A program made the position numbers and the translations under genes. The notes under the pieces are model-generated. The model did not search any database and was not told the origin of the DNA. It saw nothing but the letters and a program-made list of their open reading frames with translations. Source: Pseudomonas paraversuta (GTDB lineage Bacteria > Pseudomonadota > Gammaproteobacteria > Pseudomonadales > Pseudomonadaceae). Taken from it: a stretch of DNA of 64,000 nucleotides. Location of the stretch: positions 248,001-312,000 of the forward strand of contig NZ_CAJFCL010000007.1 of assembly GCF_904063065.1 (NCBI RefSeq). The letters run 5' to 3'. Positions 12,145 to 21,439 of this stretch are shown here, one piece after another (within the stretch, counting starts at the first letter, position 1; each line of letters starts with the position of its first letter).

Positions 12145-12163
12145 AATAAGAATTATTCTCATT
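12145..12163 (+). promoter_or_regulatory. Fur box (iron operator)
   Basis: AATAAGAATTATTCTCATT is an inverted repeat of AATGAGAAT and ATTCTCATT with one mismatch. This is the classic Fur-binding form in Pseudomonas. It lies 26 bases before the start of the following gene and predicts induction under iron limitation. Confidence 0.75.
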
Positions 12164-12188
12164 GGTATTCATCAAGGAGATGACGACC

Positions 12189-12461
12189 ATGACTTATTTA
12201 ATTGATGCCTGGCTGGACCGTCCACATCCCTATCTGCGAATCCTGCATCGGGAAACCGGGGAAGTCTGTGCGGTGCTGGAAGAAGAAGCGCTCAACGAGC
12301 TACAGGATCAGGGCGACCTGGATTTCAACGGACTCAACTCAAGTGAACCGGTGGTGCTCAAAGAACTGGTGCGAAATCTGTTTCTGTTTTGCTATGCCCG
12401 GGCATTGCGCCCGATCGGCACGACCGATGCTCACGAGCATCACGCCAAACTGGAAATATGA
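12189..12461 (+). CDS. Small conserved protein, predicted iron-starvation induced
   Basis: A 90-residue soluble protein (TYLIDAWLDRPHPYLRI...) with a highly acidic middle (LEEEALNELQDQGDLD) and no membrane segment or known catalytic motif. It is conserved in Pseudomonas beside ispB and fklB (I believe the PA4570 locus of P. aeruginosa). AAGGAG lies nine bases before the ATG at 12189. In-frame codons at 12162 (TTG) and 12180 (ATG) are poorly placed. The Fur box directly upstream suggests a role in iron economy; the molecular function is unknown. Confidence 0.8.
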   Translation: MTYLIDAWLDRPHPYLRILHRETGEVCAVLEEEALNELQDQGDLDFNGLNSSEPVVLKELVRNLFLFCYARALRPIGTTDAHEHHAKLEI

Positions 12462-12471
12462 AGCGCCTTGT

Positions 12472-12505
12472 GTGACCGCAGGCTTGCGTGCAAACCCGCG
12501 GTCAC
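12472..12505. terminator. Convergent hairpin between the Fur-box gene and fklB
   Basis: GTGACCGCAGGCTTGC and GCAAACCCGCGGTCAC form a 16-bp stem with two mismatches. There is no T-run. It could be a REP-derived bidirectional terminator. Confidence 0.5.
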
Positions 12506-12523
12506 CGTTAAAGCACCGAAGTC

Positions 12524-13141
12524 TTACAGAACTTCCAGCAGCTCAACGTCGAATACCAGCACGCTGTGCGGAGCGATGCTGCCAACGCCCTGGGCGCCGT
12601 AGGCCAATTCGCTCGGCACGTAGATGCGCCATTTGCTGCCGGCGTTCATCAGTTGCAGGGCTTCGGTCCAGCCGGCAATTACGCCGCCGACCGGGAATTC
12701 GGCTGGCTGACCACGATCGTAGGAGCTGTCGAACACAGTGCCGTCAATCAGGGTGCCGTGGTAGTGAACACGTACAGTGTCTTCACGGGATGGCTTGGCG
12801 CCTTCACCTGCAGTCACAACTTCAAATTGCAGACCCGAAGCCAGGGTGGTGATCCCGTCCTTCTTGGCGTTTTCAGCCAGGAAAGCCTTGCCTTCGCCCG
12901 CTGCAGCTTCTGCCTTGGCAGCTGCTTCAGCTTGCATCAGCTCGCGGATAACTTTAAAGCTGGCGCTCAGTTCTTCCTGACCTACACGGCTTTCTTTACC
13001 GGCGAAAGCATCGGTCAGGCCAGCCAGGATTGCGTCCAGGCTAACGCCCGGTGGCGGGTTGTCGCGCAGTTGGTCACCCAGCTGACGGCCAATGCCGTAG
13101 CTAACGCGGGTTTCGTCGGTCGACAGATTTACTTCGGACAT
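12524..13141 (-). CDS. fklB: FKBP-type peptidyl-prolyl cis-trans isomerase (FklB/Mip-like)
   Basis: Proline isomerase and folding helper. It has 205 residues. A helical N-terminal dimerisation domain (residues 1-90, with an alanine/glutamate-rich linker) precedes the FKBP domain. The FKBP domain has VRVHYHGTLIDGTVFDSS, VIAGWTEAL and PSELAYG, the active-site signatures. No signal peptide is seen, so it is cytoplasmic, like E. coli FklB. The gene is monocistronic and convergent with the Fur-box gene. Confidence 0.93.
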   Translation of the reverse strand: MSEVNLSTDETRVSYGIGRQLGDQLRDNPPPGVSLDAILAGLTDAFAGKESRVGQEELSASFKVIRELMQAEAAAKAEAAAGEGKAFLAENAKKDGITTLASGLQFEVVTAGEGAKPSREDTVRVHYHGTLIDGTVFDSSYDRGQPAEFPVGGVIAGWTEALQLMNAGSKWRIYVPSELAYGAQGVGSIAPHSVLVFDVELLEVL

Positions 13142-13290
13142 AACACTGCTCCGCTGTAGGGCAATTCAGAAATACCAGCTGCAAAAACAGCCGTTCCTCA
13201 ACCGCCCAGAACCAAAAAAGGGCGAGCAGACTACCACAGCCCCCAAAGCCTTCGCAGCCCGCCTTCATGTAACGCGCGCCACGACACCAA

Positions 13291-13779
13291 TCAATGCTTG
13301 GTCAGCTTGTCGAGATAGCCCATGGCAAACGCCGACACCACGAAAGTCATATGAATGATCACGTACCACATCAGATACTGCGGCTCGATGTTGCGTGCAT
13401 CCATAAACACCCGCAGCAGGTGGATCGAGGAGATGGCCACGATCGACGCTGCGACTTTCATCTTCAGCGAAGTCGAGTCCATGGTACCCAGCCAGCTAAG
13501 CTTCTCCTTGTGGTCATCGATGTCCAGCTGGGAGACGAAGTTCTCGTAGCCCGAAATCATCACCATTACCAGCAACCCTCCCACCAGGGCCATGTCGATC
13601 AACGACAGGATGACCAGGATCAAGTCCGACTCAGATAGCGCGAACACGTTGGGAATTACATGAAACACTTCCTGGAAGAATTTCAACGCCAGGGCCAGCA
13701 AGCCCAGCGAGAGCCCGAAGTAAATCGGCGCCAGAATCCAGCGCGAGGCGTACATTGCGTTTTCGATAAAGCGTTCCAT
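13291..13779 (-). CDS. UPF0114 (YqhA) family membrane protein
   Basis: A 162-residue inner-membrane protein with about four hydrophobic segments and the conserved [18 protein letters not shown] and [20 protein letters not shown] stretches of the family. Its function is not established. It is divergent from the lipoprotein gene at 13923. Confidence 0.85.
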   Translation of the reverse strand: MERFIENAMYASRWILAPIYFGLSLGLLALALKFFQEVFHVIPNVFALSESDLILVILSLIDMALVGGLLVMVMISGYENFVSQLDIDDHKEKLSWLGTMDSTSLKMKVAASIVAISSIHLLRVFMDARNIEPQYLMWYVIIHMTFVVSAFAMGYLDKLTKH

Positions 13780-13922
13780 TGAAACTCACAGGAAGTAAAA
13801 AAATGGGCGCGAGTATATCAGTGACAAATCGTCAGAGATAAAGCCCTTGAAACAGCCTGTTAAATAAATTATCTGCTAGTGTCGACCTCCTCAGCACCGC
13901 TTTCGGACAGGAAAACTGAACA

Positions 13923-15755
13923 ATGGATCTGCGATTTCCCTTGGGTTGTCTCGGGCTTTCAATTGCTTTGCTCATCACGGGTGGCTGCTCGCCTGACGAC
14001 AAACACCAGCAGGCCAGCCTGGAAGAGCGCAGCGCCGCATTCGAAAAGAGCCTCGATACCATTCAGGACCAACAACTCAAGGATGCGGTAGCCGATCTGG
14101 GTGGCTCGTTGCTGTTGCTCGAACGGGCCCGGGTCAAGCTCGAGGAGAAACCGATTGAAACCGAATATGGCGATGACGACCTGGCGCTGCTCAAGCACTA
14201 CCCCAGCAGCCAGGCCCTGAGCGACACCTACATCAATGGTCTGTTTGTGGTGCGTAAAAACTCCAGCTCCGATTATCTGACCGACCTTGAGCCCGTGTTC
14301 CCGTTCCCGGCAAACAGCGATTCCGAGTTTCCGTTCCCCCATGCACTTGAATGGCAATCCGTAACCCTGAGCAACAAGCAAGAGGTGCCCTTCCAGACCG
14401 AGTGGTCTGAAACCGATCCCGGCATCCAGCTCAGCCCTTCCAGCGCCAATCTGAGCAACCCGGACGATCTCACGGTCACCTACCCCTATATCGACGGGAT
14501 TGAAACTGAAAACATTCAGCAACCTCAGCCCCTGATGCTGCACGGCAAGGTCGAGGTGATCGCGCCCGGCAAAGTGGTCCACTTCAACCTGAGCAGCAAG
14601 GATGTGGGCAAAACCAGCACCGAGGGCACGATCAGTGTGACCCTGATGGCATTGGGCAAAAACTTCGCCGAAGTCGATATCAACAACAGCGCCGAGCTGG
14701 CCGAAGAGGTACGCGATACACCGCTCAATCCGCTGATCATCCAGGCCCGCGACCACAGCGGGCAGTTCCTGTCGCGCTCAGGCTCGATCAATGAGAACGC
14801 CGAGCAACTGGCGTTCTATCAGCAGCAACTGGCGCAGATGCTCAAGCAAACCGCGTGGAGCGAAGCATTCGGACAACAGCTGGATAACGAGCAGCAGGAC
14901 TTTGACCAGAAACACACCCATCACTACAGCAAGGTGTATTTCAACGGAAATATCGAAAACCTCGACATCAGCGTGCTCGACTTCTCCACGGCCAATATCA
15001 CCCGCAAAAACCTCGACCTGCCTGTGCGCCGGCTCGACAAGACGGTAGTGGGCAAAGACATTCAACCCCTGCCGCTGTCGGTGGTGGTGTATGACGATCA
15101 GGCCGTCAACTACCTCAAGGACGCGAGCCTTGAGCCTGAGCAACTGATAAAAAGCGTCGTCATCAGCCAGACCGTAGATGACGCCAGCGCCGCCACCCTT
15201 GAGTTCAGTCACCCGCAAACCTTCAATGACGAGCTGCTGGGCGCTTTGCCCGATACGGCTGACGCACCTGTCACCTTCTTCGCCGAAGACGACAACGGCA
15301 AGCGCAGCGAGCCTCTGGAGCTGCCCATCGAAGCCTTCGATGTTGACCCGCATACCGGGGTCATCACCTATGACCTAAATCTGTTCCCCGAAACTCCGGC
15401 TTACGCGATTGGCTCGATGCCCATGTTTATCGCCGCCATCGACAAACAGCCCCTGAACACGGCTCAACTGCCCAAAGGCCTCGAACTCAAAGGCAACGCA
15501 CTGGTTGTTGATCAGAAACTGTTCCCGTCCGAGGCCTGGCGCTTTTACGCCAAAGACGACACCGGCAACTACCTCAAGGAAGTGCTCGCCGTAAGCCATA
15601 GCGCCGAACCCAATGGCCCGGCGCTGTTTGACGTGCATTATTTCTATGGACAGCCCACCCAGCTCGAAAGCTATGCCCGCAAAGACCTGCTGCCTGTCGA
15701 GTACGGATTTGAAGTCAAGCTCGACAAAGTCCCCGAAGTCACCCCGCCCCGCTGA
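13923..15755 (+). CDS. Large predicted lipoprotein of unknown function
   Basis: A 610-residue protein with a signal peptide and a lipobox-like end (LITGGC, cysteine near residue 22). The mature part is acidic, with few cysteines or hydrophobic runs, and looks like a beta-rich multi-domain envelope protein. I recognise no family or catalytic motif. The residue after the lipid cysteine is S, not D, so an outer-membrane location is more likely. AGGA lies nine bases before the ATG. The neighbours give no direct hint. The codon use looks like that of neighbouring genes. Confidence 0.75.
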   Translation: MDLRFPLGCLGLSIALLITGGCSPDDKHQQASLEERSAAFEKSLDTIQDQQLKDAVADLGGSLLLLERARVKLEEKPIETEYGDDDLALLKHYPSSQALSDTYINGLFVVRKNSSSDYLTDLEPVFPFPANSDSEFPFPHALEWQSVTLSNKQEVPFQTEWSETDPGIQLSPSSANLSNPDDLTVTYPYIDGIETENIQQPQPLMLHGKVEVIAPGKVVHFNLSSKDVGKTSTEGTISVTLMALGKNFAEVDINNSAELAEEVRDTPLNPLIIQARDHSGQFLSRSGSINENAEQLAFYQQQLAQMLKQTAWSEAFGQQLDNEQQDFDQKHTHHYSKVYFNGNIENLDISVLDFSTANITRKNLDLPVRRLDKTVVGKDIQPLPLSVVVYDDQAVNYLKDASLEPEQLIKSVVISQTVDDASAATLEFSHPQTFNDELLGALPDTADAPVTFFAEDDNGKRSEPLELPIEAFDVDPHTGVITYDLNLFPETPAYAIGSMPMFIAAIDKQPLNTAQLPKGLELKGNALVVDQKLFPSEAWRFYAKDDTGNYLKEVLAVSHSAEPNGPALFDVHYFYGQPTQLESYARKDLLPVEYGFEVKLDKVPEVTPPR

Positions 15756-15764
15756 TTCAGCGGT

Positions 15765-16082
15765 CTAGCGGGAGGCGTGACAGCGTCCACCGTTGATCTG
15801 GCGCAACTGGGCCTGCACGTGCAGGCACCAGATCTGCGGGTCATCGGCAAGCCGATAGCCATGCAGCGTCAGGCTTTCAACGATTGATTCCAGAATGGTT
15901 TCGGCCACGAAAGGACCGGGGAACGGACCCTGGGCTTTGATCGTAGTCGGCTGCTCGCCTGCCAGACCGGCAGCAAACAACAGCGTCCACATCCCGGTAT
16001 TGCCTGCCAGCGGACGAATGCTGCATTCAATACGGGTGACCAGACCCAGGCATTGGCGGGTAAGACAAAGGTTGCGCGACAT
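15765..16082 (-). CDS. Conserved hypothetical protein
   Basis: A 105-residue soluble protein with six cysteines (CLTRQC, IECS, IWCLHV, RCHASR). I recognise no domain. The position beside the Lon-like gene is shared with P. aeruginosa (I believe PA4575/PA4576), which supports it being a real gene. It converges on the lipoprotein gene with only 9 bases between stops. Confidence 0.65.
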   Translation of the reverse strand: MSRNLCLTRQCLGLVTRIECSIRPLAGNTGMWTLLFAAGLAGEQPTTIKAQGPFPGPFVAETILESIVESLTLHGYRLADDPQIWCLHVQAQLRQINGGRCHASR

Positions 16083-16223
16083 GGCGGCGACCCTCGGTAA
16101 ATTCTGTCATCAGCCACGCACTACGGGCTGCATCATTCCAGTGACGACAGTGGAAGTCCTGCATTGAGAATAGAGGAAGAATCTGACAGGAGAGGCTGCC
16201 ATGACAAACGGATGCCCTGGCCG

Positions 16224-16281
16224 CTGCAGGAACGAGCTTGTGCAAGCCGTGAAAGGCTCGCGAGCAAGCTCGCTTCTACAG
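16224..16281. repeat. REPIN (GAGCTTGCTCGCGAGC type)
   Basis: CTGCAGGAACGAGCTTG and the inverse CAAGCTCGCTTCTACAG flank a short loop between the conserved hypothetical gene and the lon-like gene. Confidence 0.75.
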
Positions 16282-16292
16282 TTGACCCAGCG

Positions 16293-18731
16293 TCAGGCCG
16301 GCTTTTTAGCCGCCAGCGCCTCGGCAAGTAGTTCCTTTTCGGCTTCCTTGAGGTCCTCGTCGTTGATCATCTCGGCAATCGCCCGCAATCTTTCAACCAC
16401 CCGGGCATTTACGCTGCCTTCCGGAAACTGACCTTCGGCATCCGGTTCACCGGCCGGCTCGCCGACCAACAGGCTCAACGCCTCATCCGCCTGGCGTACC
16501 GCGTAAACGTGGAACTTGCCATCACGTACCGCCTGCAACACCTTTTCATCCAGCATCAAGGTCGCCACGTTGGCTTGCGGGATGATAGCGCCCTGCTCGC
16601 CCGTCAGACCACGCGCCTCGCACAGACGGAAGAAGCCTTCGATCTTCTCGTTGACCCCGCCCACCGCCTGCACTTCGCCAAACTGGTTGATCGAACCGGT
16701 GATCGCAAAGCACTGCTTGAGGGCCGTTTTGGACAGCGCCGAAATCAACGTACAGGCCTCACCCAGCGAGGCACTGTCACCATCGACGTAACCGTAGGAC
16801 TGCTCCAGCGCGATACTGGCCGAGATCGCCAGCGGGAACTCCTGGGCATAACGGCTGCCCAGATAACCGGTCAGAATCATCACGCCCTTGGAGTGAATCG
16901 GCTGCCCGAGGTTAACCTCGCGCTCGATGTCGACAATGCCGCTGCCCCCCGGGTACACCGTGGCGGAAATCCGCGCAGGCACACCGAAGGCCGAGTCCCC
17001 CACTTCAAGTACCGTCAGGCCATTGCACTTGCCGACCGCCGCCCCATCGGTGTCGATCAGAATGATCCCGGCCAGCATGTCGTCAAGAATCCGCGCCGAA
17101 ACCCGGCCGGTACGGGTGGCCTTGGCTTTGAGCGCCCGCTCGATGTGTCCGGCATCCGTCATCTCGTCGTTGGCCAGATGGCGAATGAAGTCTGCCTCGC
17201 TGACCAGCTGGAACAGATCACCGATACGCGCCGACAAACGCCCCTGATGCTCGGCAAGACGTGCGCTGTAGGTCGCCAGACGCGCAACGGCATCAGCGGT
17301 CAACGGCGCCATGCCCTCTTCCGAGGTGCGGGTGGTGAGCAACTGGGCGAACTGCTCCAGGCTCTCGTCGACCATCGGGATGTCTTCATCGAAGTCCACC
17401 AGCACCCGGAACATCTCCTGGAAGTCCGGATCCAGATCCTGCAGCGTGTAGTACAACTGGCGGGCACCGATGATGATGACCTTGACCTGCAACGGAATCA
17501 CTTGCGGGTTGAGGGTGATGGTGGCCAGGCGGCCCATCTCGCCCAGCGGCGACTCCATCTTCAGCTTGCGCGACTGCAGGGCACGCTTGAGAGCATCCCA
17601 GACAAAGGGTTCGCTGAGCATTTTCTCGGCTTCAAGAATCAGAAAGCCGCCATTGGCCCGGTGCAGTGCCCCGGGACGCAGCTGCCGATACGTGGTGTAC
17701 AGCGCCCCCTGGTCAGTGCTGTATTCGATGCGGCCAAACAGGTTGTCGTAGGTCGGGTGCGGCTCAAACACCACCGGTGCGCCGCCGCTCATGGGCTGGC
17801 CCACCACCAGGCTCGGCAGGTACTGCTCTTCGAGCAACTTGCGGGCCTGGGCATCGGTTTTACTGTCGTCGACCAGTTGCTCGACCACAGTCTTCAGCAG
17901 GTACACCTGCATGGCCTGCATATAACCGCAGACCGCACCATTTTCGGCGTACTTTTGCGACAACGGTGCCAGCAAAGGTTGCAGCGCCAGGGTGATGGTT
18001 TCTTCGTTCAGGTGGCGTAGCTGATTGTTCGATTCACGCTTCCACTGCGGCAGACTCGCAAGCTCTTCGTTCAGCCGCTCCTCAAGCCCGGAAATATCCT
18101 CGTGGAACCGCTCACGCTCTTCGTCGGGCAATTGCGAAAACTCGGCCTCGTCCAGCGCCTTGCCCTCGCTCATCGGGGTAAAGGCCACGTTGCTGCTGTC
18201 GCGATACAGCGCCACGCCTTTTTCCAGCGCCAGACGCTCGATCACATCCAGGGCACGGTCGTAACGCTGATTGAAACCGCGATCGATGGCGCTCTTGCGT
18301 TGCTGGTAAGTCGGGTGTTCAAACACCGCCGGAAAGGTCGCCAGCAGGTTGTCGATCAAACCATTGATGTCGCTGATGAACGCACCGGCGGTGCTCGCAG
18401 GCAGCTCCAGTGCGCGCGGCTCGCGCGGCTCGTCGAAATTATTGACATAGACCCAGTCGCTGGGTGACTTCAGGCGTTTGCCCTCGGCCTTGAGGTAGCG
18501 TTTGACGAACGAAAAGCGTCCGGTACCCGGCTCGCCCATGACAAATACGTTGTAACCCGGACGTGGCATGGCCACGCCAAATTGCAGGGCTTCGACCGCT
18601 CGCTCCTGGCCGAGAATGCCGCGAAAAGGCTCCAGATCATTGGTGTTGGAGAAGCTGAACTGTTCAGCGGAGAACGGACGGGTTAGCGCGTCAGGCGCTA
18701 GACGCAAGCTGGCAGCTACAGGATCAGGCAT
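16293..18731 (-). CDS. Lon-like ATP-dependent protease (LonB/AAA_32 type)
   Basis: An 812-residue cytoplasmic protease. The N-terminal AAA-like part has a degenerate P-loop, GEPGTGRFS (around residue 67), with arginine where lysine is usual. This substitution is typical of the YcbZ-like subfamily. The proteolytic domain holds the serine nucleophile in GDSASLGEA and the lysine of the dyad in GGVNEKIEGF. DLDPDFQEMFRVLVDFDEDI marks the central ATPase region. It is distinct from canonical Lon. It is a lone gene with GGAAG before the ATG. Confidence 0.9.
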   Translation of the reverse strand: MPDPVAASLRLAPDALTRPFSAEQFSFSNTNDLEPFRGILGQERAVEALQFGVAMPRPGYNVFVMGEPGTGRFSFVKRYLKAEGKRLKSPSDWVYVNNFDEPREPRALELPASTAGAFISDINGLIDNLLATFPAVFEHPTYQQRKSAIDRGFNQRYDRALDVIERLALEKGVALYRDSSNVAFTPMSEGKALDEAEFSQLPDEERERFHEDISGLEERLNEELASLPQWKRESNNQLRHLNEETITLALQPLLAPLSQKYAENGAVCGYMQAMQVYLLKTVVEQLVDDSKTDAQARKLLEEQYLPSLVVGQPMSGGAPVVFEPHPTYDNLFGRIEYSTDQGALYTTYRQLRPGALHRANGGFLILEAEKMLSEPFVWDALKRALQSRKLKMESPLGEMGRLATITLNPQVIPLQVKVIIIGARQLYYTLQDLDPDFQEMFRVLVDFDEDIPMVDESLEQFAQLLTTRTSEEGMAPLTADAVARLATYSARLAEHQGRLSARIGDLFQLVSEADFIRHLANDEMTDAGHIERALKAKATRTGRVSARILDDMLAGIILIDTDGAAVGKCNGLTVLEVGDSAFGVPARISATVYPGGSGIVDIEREVNLGQPIHSKGVMILTGYLGSRYAQEFPLAISASIALEQSYGYVDGDSASLGEACTLISALSKTALKQCFAITGSINQFGEVQAVGGVNEKIEGFFRLCEARGLTGEQGAIIPQANVATLMLDEKVLQAVRDGKFHVYAVRQADEALSLLVGEPAGEPDAEGQFPEGSVNARVVERLRAIAEMINDEDLKEAEKELLAEALAAKKPA

Positions 18732-19003
18732 CGGGCTTCCTTACATCGGGCGGGGCAGATGAACGCATTCTGGCGCTGGCTGTATCCCACTGGCAAGGCG
18801 CATAGCACTTGAAAAATCAGGGCCCGGTATTTACAGGCTGAAAATGTGCCCGATCGAAGATTGTTTTACAAAATTTCACGGAACCGTCCGATCGTGCCTA
18901 GACTCCTACTTGTTACGCGGCTGGATTAATAACCGGCCCGTTCTGGCGCTTCTGGGCCAGACACCCTTGTCCATTGGTTGCACACTCATAGAGAACAAAG
19001 CTT

Positions 19004-19492
19004 ATGAAACGGATTCTTCTTGGTACTCTCTTTACTGTTGTTTCCCTCAATGCCATGGCGCAAGCACCGGGTGGCCCGAACTGCGGTTGGGGCAACATGT
19101 TGTTTGAAGGTCAGCGCGGCACACCGGCTCACTTCCTCGCATCAACCACCAACGGCACCTCCGGTAACGCTACCTTCGGTATGACTTCCGGGACCAACGG
19201 CTGTACGACCAAGGATGCCCTGACTTACGGCGGCAAATCGTGGATTGCCATGAACGGCATGATGAACGAACTGTCCGAAGACATGGCCAAAGGCAATGGC
19301 GAAGCACTGACCACCTATGCGGTGGTACTGGGTGTGGCCCCTGAAGACCGCGATCATTTCGCAGCTGTTACCCACGAGCACTTCCAGCAAATCTTCAGCA
19401 AAGCCGACGTAACCGCTGACGATGTACACACCAACACTCTGGCCATCCTCAAAGGCGACGCACGCCTGGCGAAATACGCAACTGCTGCGTAA
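19004..19492 (+). CDS. DUF3015 family exported protein
   Basis: A 162-residue protein with a signal peptide cleaved after AMAQA. The mature protein begins with the family signature GGPNCGWGNMLFEGQRG and has two cysteines likely to be disulfide-bonded (NCGWG and NGCTTKD). The function is unknown. The gene lies just upstream of the DUF4105 gene on the same strand with a 78-base gap, a conserved pairing in Pseudomonas. Confidence 0.85.
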   Translation: MKRILLGTLFTVVSLNAMAQAPGGPNCGWGNMLFEGQRGTPAHFLASTTNGTSGNATFGMTSGTNGCTTKDALTYGGKSWIAMNGMMNELSEDMAKGNGEALTTYAVVLGVAPEDRDHFAAVTHEHFQQIFSKADVTADDVHTNTLAILKGDARLAKYATAA

Positions 19493-19570
19493 CAAATGAG
19501 CACCGCCCGCTCCTCCCGGAGCGGGTATTCTCCAGCTTCACTTCTATTTGTCTGACAACAGTTGCCCACC

Positions 19571-21424
19571 ATGCTCAAACGCCTTGCCTACCTGGCGCTC
19601 TGTGCCTGCGCCCCGCTGTATGCCGCACCTCATATTGACGATCAACGAGTGCAGCAGCTGGCCAACGATCCGTTCTGGATCTCCCTGGGCCATTATGAAG
19701 CCCGCAAACTGGGCGGCTGGCGCAGCTATGTCAGCGATGACAAATTCTTTCTCGCCAAAGACGGCGCCGAGCATCCGGATGCCGAACTGCGCGCGACCCT
19801 GACGGCGTTGTATGCCCCCCTGAACCTGGGAGACAAGCACCCGCAATGCGTATACCCGGCACGCACCCGCTGGCTCAAGGCCCAGCTGAACCTGACCGAC
19901 CTGCCCAAGGCCGAGTGCGCAGAGTTCAGCCAGTGGTTTAAAGATGTGGCTCCCGACAGCACGGTGATGATTTTCCCGGCGGCCTACCTCAACAGCCCGT
20001 CGTCGATGTTCGGCCACACCCTGTTGCGTATCGACCAGGCCGACGTGCAGAGCAACAAGACCGCGCTGCTCAGCTATGCGATCAACTTCGGCGCCTACAT
20101 TGAAGGTTCCGACAACAGTATTCTGTATGCCTGGAAAGGTTTGGCCGGCGGCTATCCCGGCCTGTTTGCCCTGGTGCCCTACCAGGAAAAGCTCTCGGAA
20201 TACCGCAGTCTCGAGAACCGCGACCTGTGGGAATACCGCCTGAATCTGACACCCGAAGAAACCCAGCGCATGGTCGAACATGTGTGGGAACTCAAACAAA
20301 TCCAGTTCGACTATTTCTTCTTCGACGAAAACTGTTCATACCGCTTGCTTGAACTGCTGCAAGTAGCGCGCCCCGGCTTGCAACTGACCAGCCAGTTCCC
20401 GCTGACCGCGATCCCCACCGACACCGTGAAAGCGGTAAAGGAAGCCGGGCTGGTGGAAAGCATCGAATATCGCCCGTCCCGCGAGCGTGAACTGCTGGAT
20501 CGCGCCAAGGTGCTGGATCCTGAAGAACAGCAATGGGTACTGCAGGTCAGCGCCGATCAGGCCCAGCTGCAAAACCCGCAATTCAAGGCGCTGCCCAAAG
20601 AGCGTCAGGCGCTGATTATCGACGCGGCTTATCGCCTTGAACGCTACCGGGCCAATGGCCTTGAGCGGGACACCGAGCGCTCACAGCGCAGCTTCGAACT
20701 GCTGCGGGCCATTAACCAGAATCCCGCGCCCGGGCTTGAGGTCGAAAAACCCGAACTGCCCGAAAACGGCCACGAGTCGCGCACCTGGCAGCTGGGCGCC
20801 GGTAGCCGGGACGACAAGGCGTTTGCCGAATACGGCCTGCGCATGGCCTATCACGACCTGAACGACAACGCTCCGGGATTTCCTCTGGGTGCCCAGATTG
20901 AAATTCTGCAACTCAAGCTGCGTCAGTACGAGGGTAATCACTGGCAGGTCCAGCAGCTGGACCTGGCCAATATCCGTTCATTGACCCCACGCAACGACTT
21001 GCTGCAGCCCTGGTCCTGGCAAGTAGGTGGCGGGCTCGAGCGCGTCCTCGGCAAGCATGGCGACGAAAACCTGGTTAGCCACGTCAATGGCGGCGCAGGC
21101 GGCACCTGGCAATTGGGCGAAAATATGCTGGGATTCGCCCTGGGCACCCTGCGCGTAGAGCACAACAACGACTTCGCGGCCTTTGTGTCGCCAGCGGCGG
21201 GCTTCAACACCGGTGTGTTGTGGCGCAATCCGCTGGGCAACCTGAGCCTGGAAGCCAAAGGCGACTACTTCACCAACGGCGAAATCCGCCGCAGCCTGAG
21301 CCTGAACCAGCAATGGGAAGTGTCACGCAACCTCGGGCTGCGATTGACCGCACAACGTGAGTTCAGCCACCTCAGCTCCCCGGTGAACGAAGTCATGCTG
21401 GAACTGAAGTGGTATCACTACTGA
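19571..21424 (+). CDS. DUF4105 family envelope protein
   Basis: A 617-residue exported protein (signal peptide to PLYAA). The DUF4105 domain (about residues 80-300) carries MIFPAAYLNSPSSMFGHTLL and FFDENCSYRLLELL. The conserved H and C hint at a cysteine-peptidase-like fold, but this is not proven. The C-terminal third has alternating amphipathic strands ending in LELKWYHY, resembling an outer-membrane beta barrel with a terminal aromatic. The ATG at 19571 is preferred over an in-frame TTG three codons earlier. The next gene starts 15 bases after its stop. Confidence 0.8.
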   Translation: MLKRLAYLALCACAPLYAAPHIDDQRVQQLANDPFWISLGHYEARKLGGWRSYVSDDKFFLAKDGAEHPDAELRATLTALYAPLNLGDKHPQCVYPARTRWLKAQLNLTDLPKAECAEFSQWFKDVAPDSTVMIFPAAYLNSPSSMFGHTLLRIDQADVQSNKTALLSYAINFGAYIEGSDNSILYAWKGLAGGYPGLFALVPYQEKLSEYRSLENRDLWEYRLNLTPEETQRMVEHVWELKQIQFDYFFFDENCSYRLLELLQVARPGLQLTSQFPLTAIPTDTVKAVKEAGLVESIEYRPSRERELLDRAKVLDPEEQQWVLQVSADQAQLQNPQFKALPKERQALIIDAAYRLERYRANGLERDTERSQRSFELLRAINQNPAPGLEVEKPELPENGHESRTWQLGAGSRDDKAFAEYGLRMAYHDLNDNAPGFPLGAQIEILQLKLRQYEGNHWQVQQLDLANIRSLTPRNDLLQPWSWQVGGGLERVLGKHGDENLVSHVNGGAGGTWQLGENMLGFALGTLRVEHNNDFAAFVSPAAGFNTGVLWRNPLGNLSLEAKGDYFTNGEIRRSLSLNQQWEVSRNLGLRLTAQREFSHLSSPVNEVMLELKWYHY

Positions 21425-21439
21425 ATGGAGTTTAAAAAC

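Noticed and set aside
12145-12188. PrrF-type iron-responsive small RNA downstream of the Fur box
   Set aside because: The Fur box is followed at once by a protein-coding gene with a good ribosome-binding site. No terminator-bounded RNA of about 110 bases is seen.
16201-16431. 76-codon frame with a fair ribosome-binding site (GGAGAGG before ATG)
   Set aside because: It reads through a REPIN and into the antisense of the Lon-like gene. The composition is low-complexity and no family is recognised.
16509-18020. 503-codon open frame antisense to the Lon-like gene
   Set aside because: It is a shadow frame opposite a gene with a clear Ser-Lys protease domain.
16293-18731. Loss-of-function P-loop in the Lon-like protease as a novelty
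   Set aside because: The GxGR form of the P-loop is, to my knowledge, usual in the YcbZ-like subfamily, so it is not specific to this gene.
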